Positions 56,628-64,000 of a DNA stretch of 64,000 nucleotides are shown in pieces. The position numbers and the translations under genes are program-made. Position 1 is the stretch's first letter; each line of letters begins with the position of its first letter. This DNA comes from Bacteroidales bacterium (GTDB lineage: Bacteria > Bacteroidota > Bacteroidia > Bacteroidales > VadinHA17): positions 1 through 64,000 of the forward strand of contig JALONT010000010.1 in NCBI GenBank assembly GCA_025454795.1. The letters run 5' to 3'. The notes under the pieces were generated by a model. That model ran no database searches, was not told the origin of the DNA, and saw nothing but the letters and a program-made list of their open reading frames with translations.

Positions 56628-56770
56628 TAACCACGGTTGCACTGAGTAATTGCTGAGTTACACTGTTAAAGACCTGGAATAATATTGAAAGTTAGATTAG
56701 AAAGATTCTTTTTAGCTGATGTATTTACTCCGTAAAACCTCCGTGTAACTTCGTGTAACTCCGTGGTTAA
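56628..56770. repeat. Imperfect palindrome ending in TTAACCACGG
   Basis: TTAACCACGGTTGCACTGAG near 56628 is answered by CTCCGTGTAACTTCGTGTAA and CTCCGTGGTTAA at 56738-56770. The arms are complementary at the ends and looser in the middle. It is the same family style as the elements at 6290, 24437 and 43733, and follows the GH2 stop codon. Confidence 0.6.
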
Positions 56771-56850
56771 TAAAAATATAACAGAATTTATATAACCCTT
56801 TAATAATTTTGAATTATCTCATCTACATGGGAGAAGATTTAGTTAAATGA

Positions 56851-57032
56851 TTATTTAACCCATTTTGCTTTCCATGCAGGGTAATCTTTCAGAATCTTAT
56901 CAGGACCATCGGTATACCGGATGAATCCGTTTCGTCTTTCATATCCTATCTCTTCGATCCTCTTCTTTTTTATTGCGTCACGGTCGCATACAAATGGTTC
57001 TCCTGTTTTATGTAAAGCTTTGCATAAATTCT
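56851..57032 (-). pseudogene. C-terminal fragment of an unidentified protein
   Basis: About 57 codons of protein-like sequence (CKALHKTGEPFVCDRDAIK, YERRNGFIRYTDGPDKILK, PAWKAKWVK) end at a normal stop codon near 56851. Its 5' side stops abruptly where the IS transposase remnant begins, so the gene was cut by the insertion or a later deletion. I do not recognise the family. The aromatic, lysine-rich C-terminus looks like that of a secreted carbohydrate-active or related enzyme, but that is a guess. Confidence 0.45.
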
Positions 57033-57304
57033 TCAAATGGATTAAACAACATTTGCGAATAAAAACCCTCTGGGGAACTTCGCCAAATGCTGTTAAAACT
57101 CAAATTTGGATAGCAGTTTGCACTTACTTGCTGATCGCATATGCCAAAAATCAATTAAAAAGTGGCCTTACTTTGTATGAAATCACACAAATTTTAAGTG
57201 TTTCTGCATTTGACAAAACACCTATAAATGAGCTACTTACAAACTTTTAAAAGAATGCTGAAATCAAAGATATCTATAATCAATTGAATTTGTTCGAGTT
57301 ATAA
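57033..57304 (+). mobile_element. Remnant of an IS4-type transposase gene (3' end)
   Basis: About 90 codons from the transposase C-terminus remain: FFKWIKQHLRIKTLWGTSPN, AVKTQIWIAVCTYLL, LYEITQILSVSAFDKTPINE. A TAA at 57248-57250 breaks the frame, and the natural end (YNQLNLFEL) follows at 57302-57304. The N-terminal part and left end of the element are missing; the right end presumably lies near 57320. The family, with KTQIW and LQILS-like motifs, is the IS4-related group common in Bacteroidetes. It is immobile as it stands. Confidence 0.75.
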
Positions 57305-57320
57305 CGCACCACTAGTGATC

Positions 57321-58556
57321 TCAATCATAAGATTTATATCTCTCATTTACAATATTATTATATATCGATCCAAATGTGAACCTTAATCCAAGGCTGCCAT
57401 TTATTTCATAAGTAGTTGCGAGTTTACGCCTTTTTAATAAAATATCTTCCCTGGAAGCATCTCCTGTTGGCAGATATAATTGATCATGTATAACTTCTGA
57501 TTGTAACTCACAGAAGACTGAGAAATTTTTTGTGAGGCGGAGGGAAAAATATGATTCGAGAGTCAGTCTGCTTTTCGAGAAATCATGAAAATAATGTCTG
57601 CCTTCCAACCCGACAGATATTTCACCCCATGGTTGGATCAATATAAGATTCACAAGCATCGATTCCGAAAGAAGTGTTTCCTTCATCTTTTCATAAATCG
57701 TCTGCTCGGTATAATTAATAAAATTAAAGCCTGCATTATAACGGATTGAAAATATTCTCCGGTTACTTTCTGCCCAGGGAAAGAAATTATATTCTATTCC
57801 AGCGGAAGTACCATAATCGTGTTTTATGTTCAGATAAGTTTGTGATTCATAACTTCCAAAAAATCCGGTTGACCATTTAGTATTTATGCTCTTTATTAAA
57901 TATGCAGTAAGATTTCTGGAATCCTGATTATCGGAAATTAGCTGATCATCATCATAATAATTTTCACGGTTTATTTCGGATTCTGCCTCGATCCTTGTTT
58001 TCCATTCTTCAGTGATTTTTTCTATTCTTATTTCTGAGGTAATCGAATACGCATTCTGACTCTCCTCTTTCTGAAATTCACCACCGGTCTCAAATCTGAA
58101 TACCCATTTATTCCACGGATCAATCAATTGTAGTCCTGCTTTTTTATTCCCGTTTTCGTTAATATCAATTTTCACATCATCCAGGCTACCGTTCTTAGCA
58201 TAATATTGAAGTATGCCTGTTTTTAACGACTTAAGGAGCTCTTTCCTGATGTAGTCTTCAGTATCAGTTTGACTGGTTATCACATTGTATTCAAGGTTGG
58301 TACCTTTAAAATCTTTTAATCCAATAAAATTTAAAAAGTATTTATGTCCACCTCCCCCGGTTTTTGAATCGGTAACAAGAACATGAATATCAGCCAGTTG
58401 CGGATCACGTACAAACGATATGAAAGGCAATTCCTGTCTCACATAATTAAAATCACATTCTTCACAATCGAGAAAAAAATTCAGGGTCCCCGGTTTCTGA
58501 CCCGTACCCTGACCGTTCCCTTCGAAAACGGACTGTGACAGGAGTGTAAATGTCAA
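57321..58556 (-). CDS. Outer-membrane beta-barrel protein of unknown function
   Basis: A 411-codon frame. The N-terminal region (LNFFLDCEECDFNYVRQELP, FVRDPQLADIHVLVTDSKTG, GGGGHKYFLNFIGLKDF) is a conserved domain I have seen in uncharacterised envelope proteins of Bacteroidetes and Gemmatimonadetes. The C-terminal ~250 residues are amphipathic strands ending with LGLRFTFGSIYNN, as in a barrel. The start is unclear: TTG 58556 leaves half a signal peptide, while the in-frame residues upstream (NRKFSLIVILTFTLLSQS) would complete one but have only ATA/ATT as start. It follows the GH28-like gene by about 12-30 nt and is probably co-transcribed. Confidence 0.65.
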   Translation of the reverse strand: MTFTLLSQSVFEGNGQGTGQKPGTLNFFLDCEECDFNYVRQELPFISFVRDPQLADIHVLVTDSKTGGGGHKYFLNFIGLKDFKGTNLEYNVITSQTDTEDYIRKELLKSLKTGILQYYAKNGSLDDVKIDINENGNKKAGLQLIDPWNKWVFRFETGGEFQKEESQNAYSITSEIRIEKITEEWKTRIEAESEINRENYYDDDQLISDNQDSRNLTAYLIKSINTKWSTGFFGSYESQTYLNIKHDYGTSAGIEYNFFPWAESNRRIFSIRYNAGFNFINYTEQTIYEKMKETLLSESMLVNLILIQPWGEISVGLEGRHYFHDFSKSRLTLESYFSLRLTKNFSVFCELQSEVIHDQLYLPTGDASREDILLKRRKLATTYEINGSLGLRFTFGSIYNNIVNERYKSYD

Positions 58557-58585
58557 TATAACTATTAAAGAAAATTTCCTGTTTA

Positions 58586-60445
58586 TTATTTCTTCTCATT
58601 TAGTTTATAAAACGAATCCGTAATTTGTTTTTGTTTTGCTTCGAGTATGCTGCCATCTTCGGAAATTCCAGCAAGAAAAAGTATTTCACGGGTCTCTCCG
58701 GCAATTTCATAATAAGTAAAGGCCTGAACAGTTATCTTTTTTATTTCGTCTGTTAAATAGGGAAGGGGATCTGTCTTAATGAAGGACCCTAGAGCTGCAA
58801 TTACCTTGACAGGCAACACGTTGTACAAGATCTCCTGTTCAGAACGTATTATCTCTCCCTGGGATGAAATCAATAAGTCAAGGTTCATAGAGTTTTCAGG
58901 TTCAAGCTCAATTTCATAGTTGACACCTGTTTTCGTTATTATTCTTTCAATTTTTTCAACAGGAATAAATGGATAGAGATTATTAATGGCTCCCTTCACC
59001 AATTCATTCAGTTCGTTATAAGGGATATCATCGCTGTCCAGAATGTTATCATCCTTCTTATTATCAACAAGTTCATCAACATCTATATCTTCAACATCGA
59101 ATTGCTTGGTGTATAGCTTTCCTCCATCTGAAACATTTTCGAGATTTAAATTTCTTACATTCTCAGCTAATGATTCTCTGAAAGAAAGAAATCCGGAGTT
59201 TTTAATTGAAATATTATAGATATTTTGTTTGGATGAACCATCAATTATAAATGCGCGTCCGCATGAATCTATCTTTAAGTCCTCGAACTTCAGATTTGAC
59301 ATATTTGATTTCTTCAGGTCAGACGATCCATTTGTTATTCCGCAGAACACAAATGCTCCTGATATTCTTTTAGCTGTAATATCTTTTACAAATACCTCAT
59401 TGATAATTCCACGGTAATCAGCGTCCAGAAGTATAGACAGCCCTCCTTTAGCGCCATCGATCAATATTCCGGAGACAAATACTCTGTTCACCCCCCCTCT
59501 GACTTTGGACCCTATTGCTATTGCATCATCTTCAATATTGATGAATTCAGAATTCCTTATAATAATGTCATGTGAAGGTTTAATGGAAGGCTCTTTTACT
59601 CTTCCCGCCAGGATTCTTATCCCGTCATCCGTACCACTTATATTAACATTATCAATTAATACCCGACTGCTGCTTTCAGGAGCAATTCCGATCTGGTTAT
59701 AACCGCTGCTTTTAATATTTAAATGGCTGATTGTCAGATTCTCACAGAGTATAGGGTGAATAGTCCAATACGGAGCATTATGTATAGTCACACCTGTGAT
59801 TTCTACATTTTTACAATTAACAAGTGTTATCAGATCAGGCCTTAAGGAGTGACCTTTACCGAAAGCCCTGTGTTCGGAAGAAACATCTTCATCCTCCATA
59901 TCTTTTAAAAGTGACCAGTCAATTTCTTCCCTGTATTTCATGGTTTTCCACACAGGTAGATTTCCCTGTCCGTCTATTGTACCGGTCCCGCTTATTTTTA
60001 CATTTACCTGGTCCCTGGCATATATCATCGACGAATAATTCATACAGGGTATTCCTTCGAACCATGTATATACCAATGGATATTCTTCAGGTTCAGGAAT
60101 AAATTTCAGTAAAGCACCCTCTTCAAGAAAGAGGTGTACATTGCTTTTCATTTGTACAGGTCTGCTTAAGTGAACTCCTTTGAGAATCTGAACTGTTCCT
60201 CCCCCTCTTTCAGCTGCTTTATCAACAGCTTCCTGGATTTTATAAGATCCCTTACCTGCCGGAACCGGAAAATTCAAATCATGAATTTCAGCTTTCTGAA
60301 TTGTAACACGGATCGAATCGGAATATGTCCAGTCTGTACTAACAGGTGGAATAAACTCTATTCCGGTCTCTTTGTTTTCGTCTTTGTTTCTGCAGCTGAT
60401 GCTGACCAGAAATAAGAAAATCATAATTTTACTAATTGCCTTCAT
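58586..60445 (-). CDS. GH28-like right-handed beta-helix lipoprotein with C-terminal PepSY-like domain
   Basis: A 619-residue lipoprotein (MKAISKIMIFLFLVSISC lipobox). Residues ~60-440 form a beta-helix of the polygalacturonase (GH28) type: VPAGKGSYKIQEAVDKAAER, GGTVQILKGVHLSRP, GTIDGQG, then the active-site-like GTDDGIRI and EDDAIAIGSKVRGG. The usual GHG histidine motif is not obvious. An acidic linker (VEDIDVDELVDNKKDDN) leads to ~150 residues resembling PepSY repeats (NLDLLISSQGEIIRSEQEIL). The beta-helix/PepSY pairing is unusual to me. The start is ATG 60445, divergent from the membrane winged-helix regulator. Activity as pectinase or glycosidase is inferred. Confidence 0.72.
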   Translation of the reverse strand: MKAISKIMIFLFLVSISCRNKDENKETGIEFIPPVSTDWTYSDSIRVTIQKAEIHDLNFPVPAGKGSYKIQEAVDKAAERGGGTVQILKGVHLSRPVQMKSNVHLFLEEGALLKFIPEPEEYPLVYTWFEGIPCMNYSSMIYARDQVNVKISGTGTIDGQGNLPVWKTMKYREEIDWSLLKDMEDEDVSSEHRAFGKGHSLRPDLITLVNCKNVEITGVTIHNAPYWTIHPILCENLTISHLNIKSSGYNQIGIAPESSSRVLIDNVNISGTDDGIRILAGRVKEPSIKPSHDIIIRNSEFINIEDDAIAIGSKVRGGVNRVFVSGILIDGAKGGLSILLDADYRGIINEVFVKDITAKRISGAFVFCGITNGSSDLKKSNMSNLKFEDLKIDSCGRAFIIDGSSKQNIYNISIKNSGFLSFRESLAENVRNLNLENVSDGGKLYTKQFDVEDIDVDELVDNKKDDNILDSDDIPYNELNELVKGAINNLYPFIPVEKIERIITKTGVNYEIELEPENSMNLDLLISSQGEIIRSEQEILYNVLPVKVIAALGSFIKTDPLPYLTDEIKKITVQAFTYYEIAGETREILFLAGISEDGSILEAKQKQITDSFYKLNEKK

Positions 60446-60614
60446 GATTTTTCTTTCAAAAGTAGTCTGCCTTTGCATAGAGAACAAGTTTTTAACTGTC
60501 AGCAACTGTTAATATTTTAACAGAAGGGTGTTAAAAACAGTTATTGACATTTATCCGGGAACTGATTGCTGATTAAAAACAAGTGAATGATTATCTTGCA
60601 GCAGTTTTTAAACA

Positions 60615-61832
60615 ATGGTTGGAAAAACTGATATCGGAATCTGGATCGACAAGATTTGCAGCAGCAGGGTATTTACTTCACCCACCGATGCCAGGTTGTT
60701 GCGTTTCCTGGTAAATTCAACACTTGAAGGAATGGTGTTAAAGGAAACTGTGATTGCTGTGGAAATATTTAATCGTGATCCTTCTTACAATCCCGGTGAT
60801 GACTCAATAGTCAGGTCAAGCATATATAACCTTCGGAAAAAGCTGGATACATACTATCTTGAAGAGGGAAAATCAGATAGGATAAGAGTCACAATTCCTA
60901 AGGGAAGTTATCAGGTTGCTTTTGCAGAAGTAAAAACGGATTCAGAACCTGGAAATAACAAAATATTGACTAAAAGGAAGATTTTTCCCCGGGTTTTATT
61001 AATACTGCTTTTAATCATCTCGTCACTATTCATATATCTCTTTATTTTTAGCAAAGATGATAGGCAGGTAAGAAAAAGTATCAGTGGTAATTATTTATGG
61101 TCAGGTCTTCTCTCAGATGATAAGCCTTTATTGATAGTGCTTGGTGATTATTTTATGATGGAAAGGATTCAGCCCGGTGACAGCAGTCACAGTTTTATCC
61201 GCAATCCTGAAGTTAATACGCCTGAAGATTTTATTACCTACAGAGATAAGAATCCTGAGCTCAGGGACCAGATGAAAGCATTCGGGATGAGTTATTTCGG
61301 GGAAGAAATTCCATGGGGTCTTATGAAGATATTGGAAGTGTTCAAAGGTTCATCACGTACGATAAATGTTAAATACTCATCAGAGTTGTCTCCTGGTGAT
61401 ATGCGCGGTAATGATATTATATTCTTCGGTGACTTTTCAACAATGCATATGCTGAAAAGTTTTTTAAGCCATACTCATTACAGGTTTAATTTAACACCTC
61501 CGGCGGTTTATTATACTGAAAATTATACTGACACAACTGAAACAATTTATATTACCAATCCAATAGTGTCTGATTTTCAGAATGATTATGCAATCGTTTC
61601 CAAGATCAAGGGTTACGAGGGGAGCACGATCATGTTGATTATTTCTTTTTCTCCCTTTGGAAAAACAGAAGCAGTCAACAAGCTTACCGATCCTGCTTTC
61701 ATTGATGAACTGAAAAAAATATCATCTGACAGGCCTGATTACTGGGATATGCTGCTGAAAGTCTCAGGATTGGGAACCAGCGGGTTCTATTACGAAATAC
61801 TCAGGTTTGAAAGCCTTCGTTCTGAACCCTGA
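60615..61832 (+). CDS. Membrane-anchored winged-helix transcriptional regulator
   Basis: A 405-residue protein. Residues ~1-105 are a winged-helix DNA-binding domain of the type seen ahead of TPR or adenylate-cyclase-like modules (FTSPTDARLLRFLVNSTLEG, KETVIAVEIFNRDPSYNPGD, IVRSSIYNLRKKLDTYYLEE, IPKGSYQV). A single transmembrane helix follows (residues ~124-146, RVLLILLLIISSLFIYLFIF), then a ~255-residue periplasmic domain I do not recognise. The layout is that of ToxR/CadC one-component regulators, which sense outside signals and bind DNA directly. It is divergent from the GH28-like/outer-membrane pair, with only 169 nt between them, so these are the likely targets. Confidence 0.75.
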   Translation: MVGKTDIGIWIDKICSSRVFTSPTDARLLRFLVNSTLEGMVLKETVIAVEIFNRDPSYNPGDDSIVRSSIYNLRKKLDTYYLEEGKSDRIRVTIPKGSYQVAFAEVKTDSEPGNNKILTKRKIFPRVLLILLLIISSLFIYLFIFSKDDRQVRKSISGNYLWSGLLSDDKPLLIVLGDYFMMERIQPGDSSHSFIRNPEVNTPEDFITYRDKNPELRDQMKAFGMSYFGEEIPWGLMKILEVFKGSSRTINVKYSSELSPGDMRGNDIIFFGDFSTMHMLKSFLSHTHYRFNLTPPAVYYTENYTDTTETIYITNPIVSDFQNDYAIVSKIKGYEGSTIMLIISFSPFGKTEAVNKLTDPAFIDELKKISSDRPDYWDMLLKVSGLGTSGFYYEILRFESLRSEP

Positions 61833-61954
61833 CCAGGATTTCTTCAACTCCCTTCAACTTTTTCAACTTTTATCCTCCGAAGCTTTAGCGAAGAGAAACT
61901 TTAGCTTTAATATTAATTTGTATATTTCGTAAAAATTATTAAACCTGATCCAAA

Positions 61955-62377
61955 ATGAAAAATCCTGATCTTACATTTGTCGGCTGTCATCTTGCAAGCT
62001 TCGAATGGAATGTAGATTCGCTGGCTGCAAGACTTGATAAGTACCCGAATCTGGCAGTCGATATGTCGGCAAGGATATGCCACCTGGAGTACCAGTCCGC
62101 AAAAGACAGGTACCTGGTCCGCAATTTCATTATTAAATACCAGGACAGGCTGCTTTATGGTACTGATGAAGGCTACAGTGGCAGCAGCAATCCTGAAGTA
62201 TTCAAAAACCAGATACATGAAACCTGGGTTGACGACTGGAAATATTTTGCAACAGATTCAGAAATGACCGCAGAACAATTTGACGGGAAATTCACCGGAC
62301 TGAAACTGCCGAAAGAAGTAGTAAATAAGATTTACGGCAAGAATGCAATTAAATGGTATAATCTTCCGGTTCAATGA
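61955..62377 (+). pseudogene. C-terminal fragment of an amidohydrolase family protein
   Basis: The 140-codon frame matches only the last part of amidohydrolase-2 type metal-dependent hydrolases (FVGCHLASFEWNVDSLAARL, YPNLAVDMSARICHL, YQDRLLYGTDEGYSG with the metal/acid aspartate, and the terminal VVNKIYGKNAIKWYN). Intact relatives are roughly 300-380 residues, and the N-terminal HxH metal site is missing. A start ATG and a promoter-like TATATTTCG upstream exist, so a short product may still be made, but it cannot be an active hydrolase of the usual kind. The preceding ~120 nt contain only C-rich TTCAAC repeats and AT-rich DNA. Confidence 0.7.
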
Positions 62378-62431
62378 AGGTTGTAAACCTTAATATAGTT
62401 TCCACAATGACTTCGCTATATTTTATTAGGA

Positions 62432-63193
62432 ATGAAAAATAAAAATAATTCCCGCCGCAGTTTTCTTAAGAAAGCGGCATTAGGCACGATAGCAGCAATA
62501 AGTATCCCGGAGATCCTTTCAGCTTCAATGGTCAGAGGAGGATCAAAAAAGGTTGAACTTCTGAAAGGACAAACCATTCTGTTCCAGGGTGATTCCATAA
62601 CCGACTCTTCAAGGAATAAAGAGGACAATGGCTATAACAATGCCAGAGCCCTGGGTTCCGGTTATGCGATGCTTGCAGGTGCTGCACTACTTGAAAAATA
62701 TGCCTCACACGAACTGAAGATATATAATAAAGGTATCTCAGGAAATAAAGTTTATCAGCTTGCCGAAAGATGGGATATGGATTGCCTTGAGATCAAACCC
62801 GATGTATTGAGCATCCTTATAGGGGTAAATGATATCTGGCATAAGTATAAGAAGGATTATAAAGGTACAATTGAAATATACAGAAATGATTACATAGCAC
62901 TGCTCGAGAGAACAAAAAAAGTGCTTCCGGATGTAAAGCTAATCATTGGTGAGCCGTTTGCTATTAAGAATGGAAGCGCTGTTGAAGATAAATGGTATCC
63001 TGAATTTTATGAATATCAAAAAGCTGCCAGGGAAATTGCTGCCAATTTTGGAGGAGTGTTCATTCCATATCAGGCAATTTATGATGAGGCAGGGAAACGC
63101 GCTCCGGGCACTTTCTGGACCGCCGACGGAGTTCATCCGACTCTTGCAGGTGCACAATTAATGGCAGAAGCATGGCTAACCGTAATCAAATGA
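62432..63193 (+). CDS. SGNH/GDSL-family esterase, Tat-exported
   Basis: A 253-residue esterase with a twin-arginine signal (NSRRSFLKKAALGTIAAIS). SGNH blocks are all present: GDSI in TILFQGDSITDSSRN (nucleophile Ser), the Gly of NKGISGNKVYQL, GVNDIWHKYKKD (block III Asn) and the catalytic Asp/His in WTADGVHPTLAGAQLM. The closest types are rhamnogalacturonan or xylan acetylesterases, which remove O-acetyl groups from plant polysaccharides; the exact substrate is open. Its TGA overlaps the ATG of the NagA-like gene by four bases (ATGA), showing they are co-translated. Confidence 0.88.
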   Translation: MKNKNNSRRSFLKKAALGTIAAISIPEILSASMVRGGSKKVELLKGQTILFQGDSITDSSRNKEDNGYNNARALGSGYAMLAGAALLEKYASHELKIYNKGISGNKVYQLAERWDMDCLEIKPDVLSILIGVNDIWHKYKKDYKGTIEIYRNDYIALLERTKKVLPDVKLIIGEPFAIKNGSAVEDKWYPEFYEYQKAAREIAANFGGVFIPYQAIYDEAGKRAPGTFWTADGVHPTLAGAQLMAEAWLTVIK

Positions 63194-64000
63194 GAAAGTT
63201 CAGATTATTACTTGTTTTTTCTTTTATTAATGGTATTTTATTCAGCCAGCAGACTGTATCAGGAATATTATTCTCTGATAATAAACCTGTCTCCGTTACA
63301 ATTAAAGACGGTAAAATTTCAGCAATAAAAAGGATAAAGAAACTGCCTGAAGGATCAGGAAATTTATTCCTGTCTCCCGGTCTGATAGATAACCAGGTTA
63401 ATGGATTTGCAGGTGTATCCTTTACTTTCGGAGGAGGAGAGTTGACGCCGGAAGGGGTCAAAAAGGCCACTGAAGCATTATGGGAAACAGGTGTAACAAC
63501 CTATTTACCAACACTTACCACCAACAGCAAAGATCTGCTTAAGAATAACTTTGCAGTGCTTGCACGGGTTAAGGACGATCCGGCTCTGCTTGGTTCCATT
63601 CCTGGCTTTCATCTTGAAGGTCCTTATATTTCTCCGGTTGACGGCTTTAGAGGAGCTCATCCGCTAAGGTTTGTCCGTAAACCTGACTGGAATGAATTCA
63701 TGGAACTGAATGAGGCATCAGGAAATAACATACTGCAGGTTACTATTGCCCCTGAAACTGAAGGAGCCTTTGATTTTATTTCGAAGTGCACTGCCAACGG
63801 TATTTTAATTGCTCTGGGTCATCACAATGCATCTGCGGAGATTGTTAGTATAGCAATTGACCTGGGAGCAGTAATAGCTACCCATTTTGGCAATGGCTGT
63901 GCAAACATGATAAACCGTCACGTGAATCCACTGTGGCCACAGCTTTCTGATGACCGACTGATGATAAGCATCATCGGCGATGGTTTTCATCTTAATCCGG
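63190..64000 (+). CDS. Exported NagA-like amidohydrolase (partial, runs off the window)
   Basis: An open frame of 270 codons from ATG 63190 reaches the window end without a stop. It matches N-acetylglucosamine-6-phosphate deacetylase: FLSPGLIDNQVNGFAGVSF, TTYLPTLTTNSKDLL, the metal ligand motif PGFHLEGPYISP, and later ILIALGHHNASAEI and ATHFGNGCANMINRH. Unlike cytoplasmic NagA it starts with a signal peptide (RKFRLLLVFSFINGILFSQQ), and the usual HLFN motif reads HFGN. So it may deacylate a non-phosphorylated sugar or another N-acyl compound in the periplasm; the substrate is unknown. It overlaps the esterase gene by 4 nt. Confidence 0.82.
   Translation, partial: MRKFRLLLVFSFINGILFSQQTVSGILFSDNKPVSVTIKDGKISAIKRIKKLPEGSGNLFLSPGLIDNQVNGFAGVSFTFGGGELTPEGVKKATEALWETGVTTYLPTLTTNSKDLLKNNFAVLARVKDDPALLGSIPGFHLEGPYISPVDGFRGAHPLRFVRKPDWNEFMELNEASGNNILQVTIAPETEGAFDFISKCTANGILIALGHHNASAEIVSIAIDLGAVIATHFGNGCANMINRHVNPLWPQLSDDRLMISIIGDGFHLNP

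Overview
The window comes from a member of the Bacteroidetes (Bacteroidota), probably Bacteroidales- or Marinilabiliales-like. The evidence is a SusC-style TonB receptor with an N-terminal carboxypeptidase-regulatory-like domain, promoters of the TTTG / TAnnTTTG type, very few Shine-Dalgarno sites, and families typical of the phylum (short AMP nucleosidase, DUF5009, PmoA/DUF6807, NIPSNAP, Tat-tagged Gfo/Idh/MocA oxidoreductase). Bifunctional HisB and HisIE and the DAHP synthase/chorismate mutase fusion fit the same group. The species cannot be named from the sequence.

Layout. 0-11 kb: housekeeping genes (GTP-type PEP carboxykinase, a PLP aminotransferase, AlgH-like protein, DNA polymerase III delta, AMP nucleosidase, an orphan HsdR-N nuclease-like protein, a Nudix-helical repeat fusion, the selenium pair yedF-selD, a second Nudix protein). 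11-16 kb: envelope genes (FadL-family porin; a small lipoprotein plus TonB receptor). 16-24.5 kb: secreted and sugar-related genes around a decayed GH2 gene. 24.5-50.9 kb: one continuous minus-strand block of 23 amino-acid biosynthesis genes. 51-64 kb: carbohydrate-related genes, several broken: a SUMF/PL11-like pseudogene, an intact GH2, an IS remnant, a GH28-like/PepSY lipoprotein with an outer-membrane protein and a divergent membrane-bound winged-helix regulator, and at the right edge a GDSL esterase overlapping a secreted NagA-like amidohydrolase cut off by the window end.

The most striking result is regulatory. The 26-kb block holds four transcription units: ilvD-ilvB-ilvN-ilvC-leuA-leuC-leuD-(second isopropylmalate/citramalate synthase)-leuB; hisG-D-C-B-H-A-F-IE; pheA-aminotransferase-tyrA-DAHPS/CM-aroA; and trpB2. 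Each is preceded by a short leader ORF rich in codons for its own end product (Leu/Ile/Val; five His; Phe/Tyr; two Trp), then by an intrinsic terminator just before the first gene. In each leader a segment near the leader stop codon can pair with the terminator, an alternative fold. This is the architecture of ribosome-mediated attenuation, here four times in one chromosomal block.

Small repeats are common: a MITE/REP-like family with CATGTACTCA-type ends, long imperfect palindromes built from ACACAGAG / CACGAAG words, and three tandem repeats with 7- or 10-bp units. Some lie inside the his, leu and ilv operons. No tRNA, rRNA, CRISPR array, phage or complete mobile element was seen.
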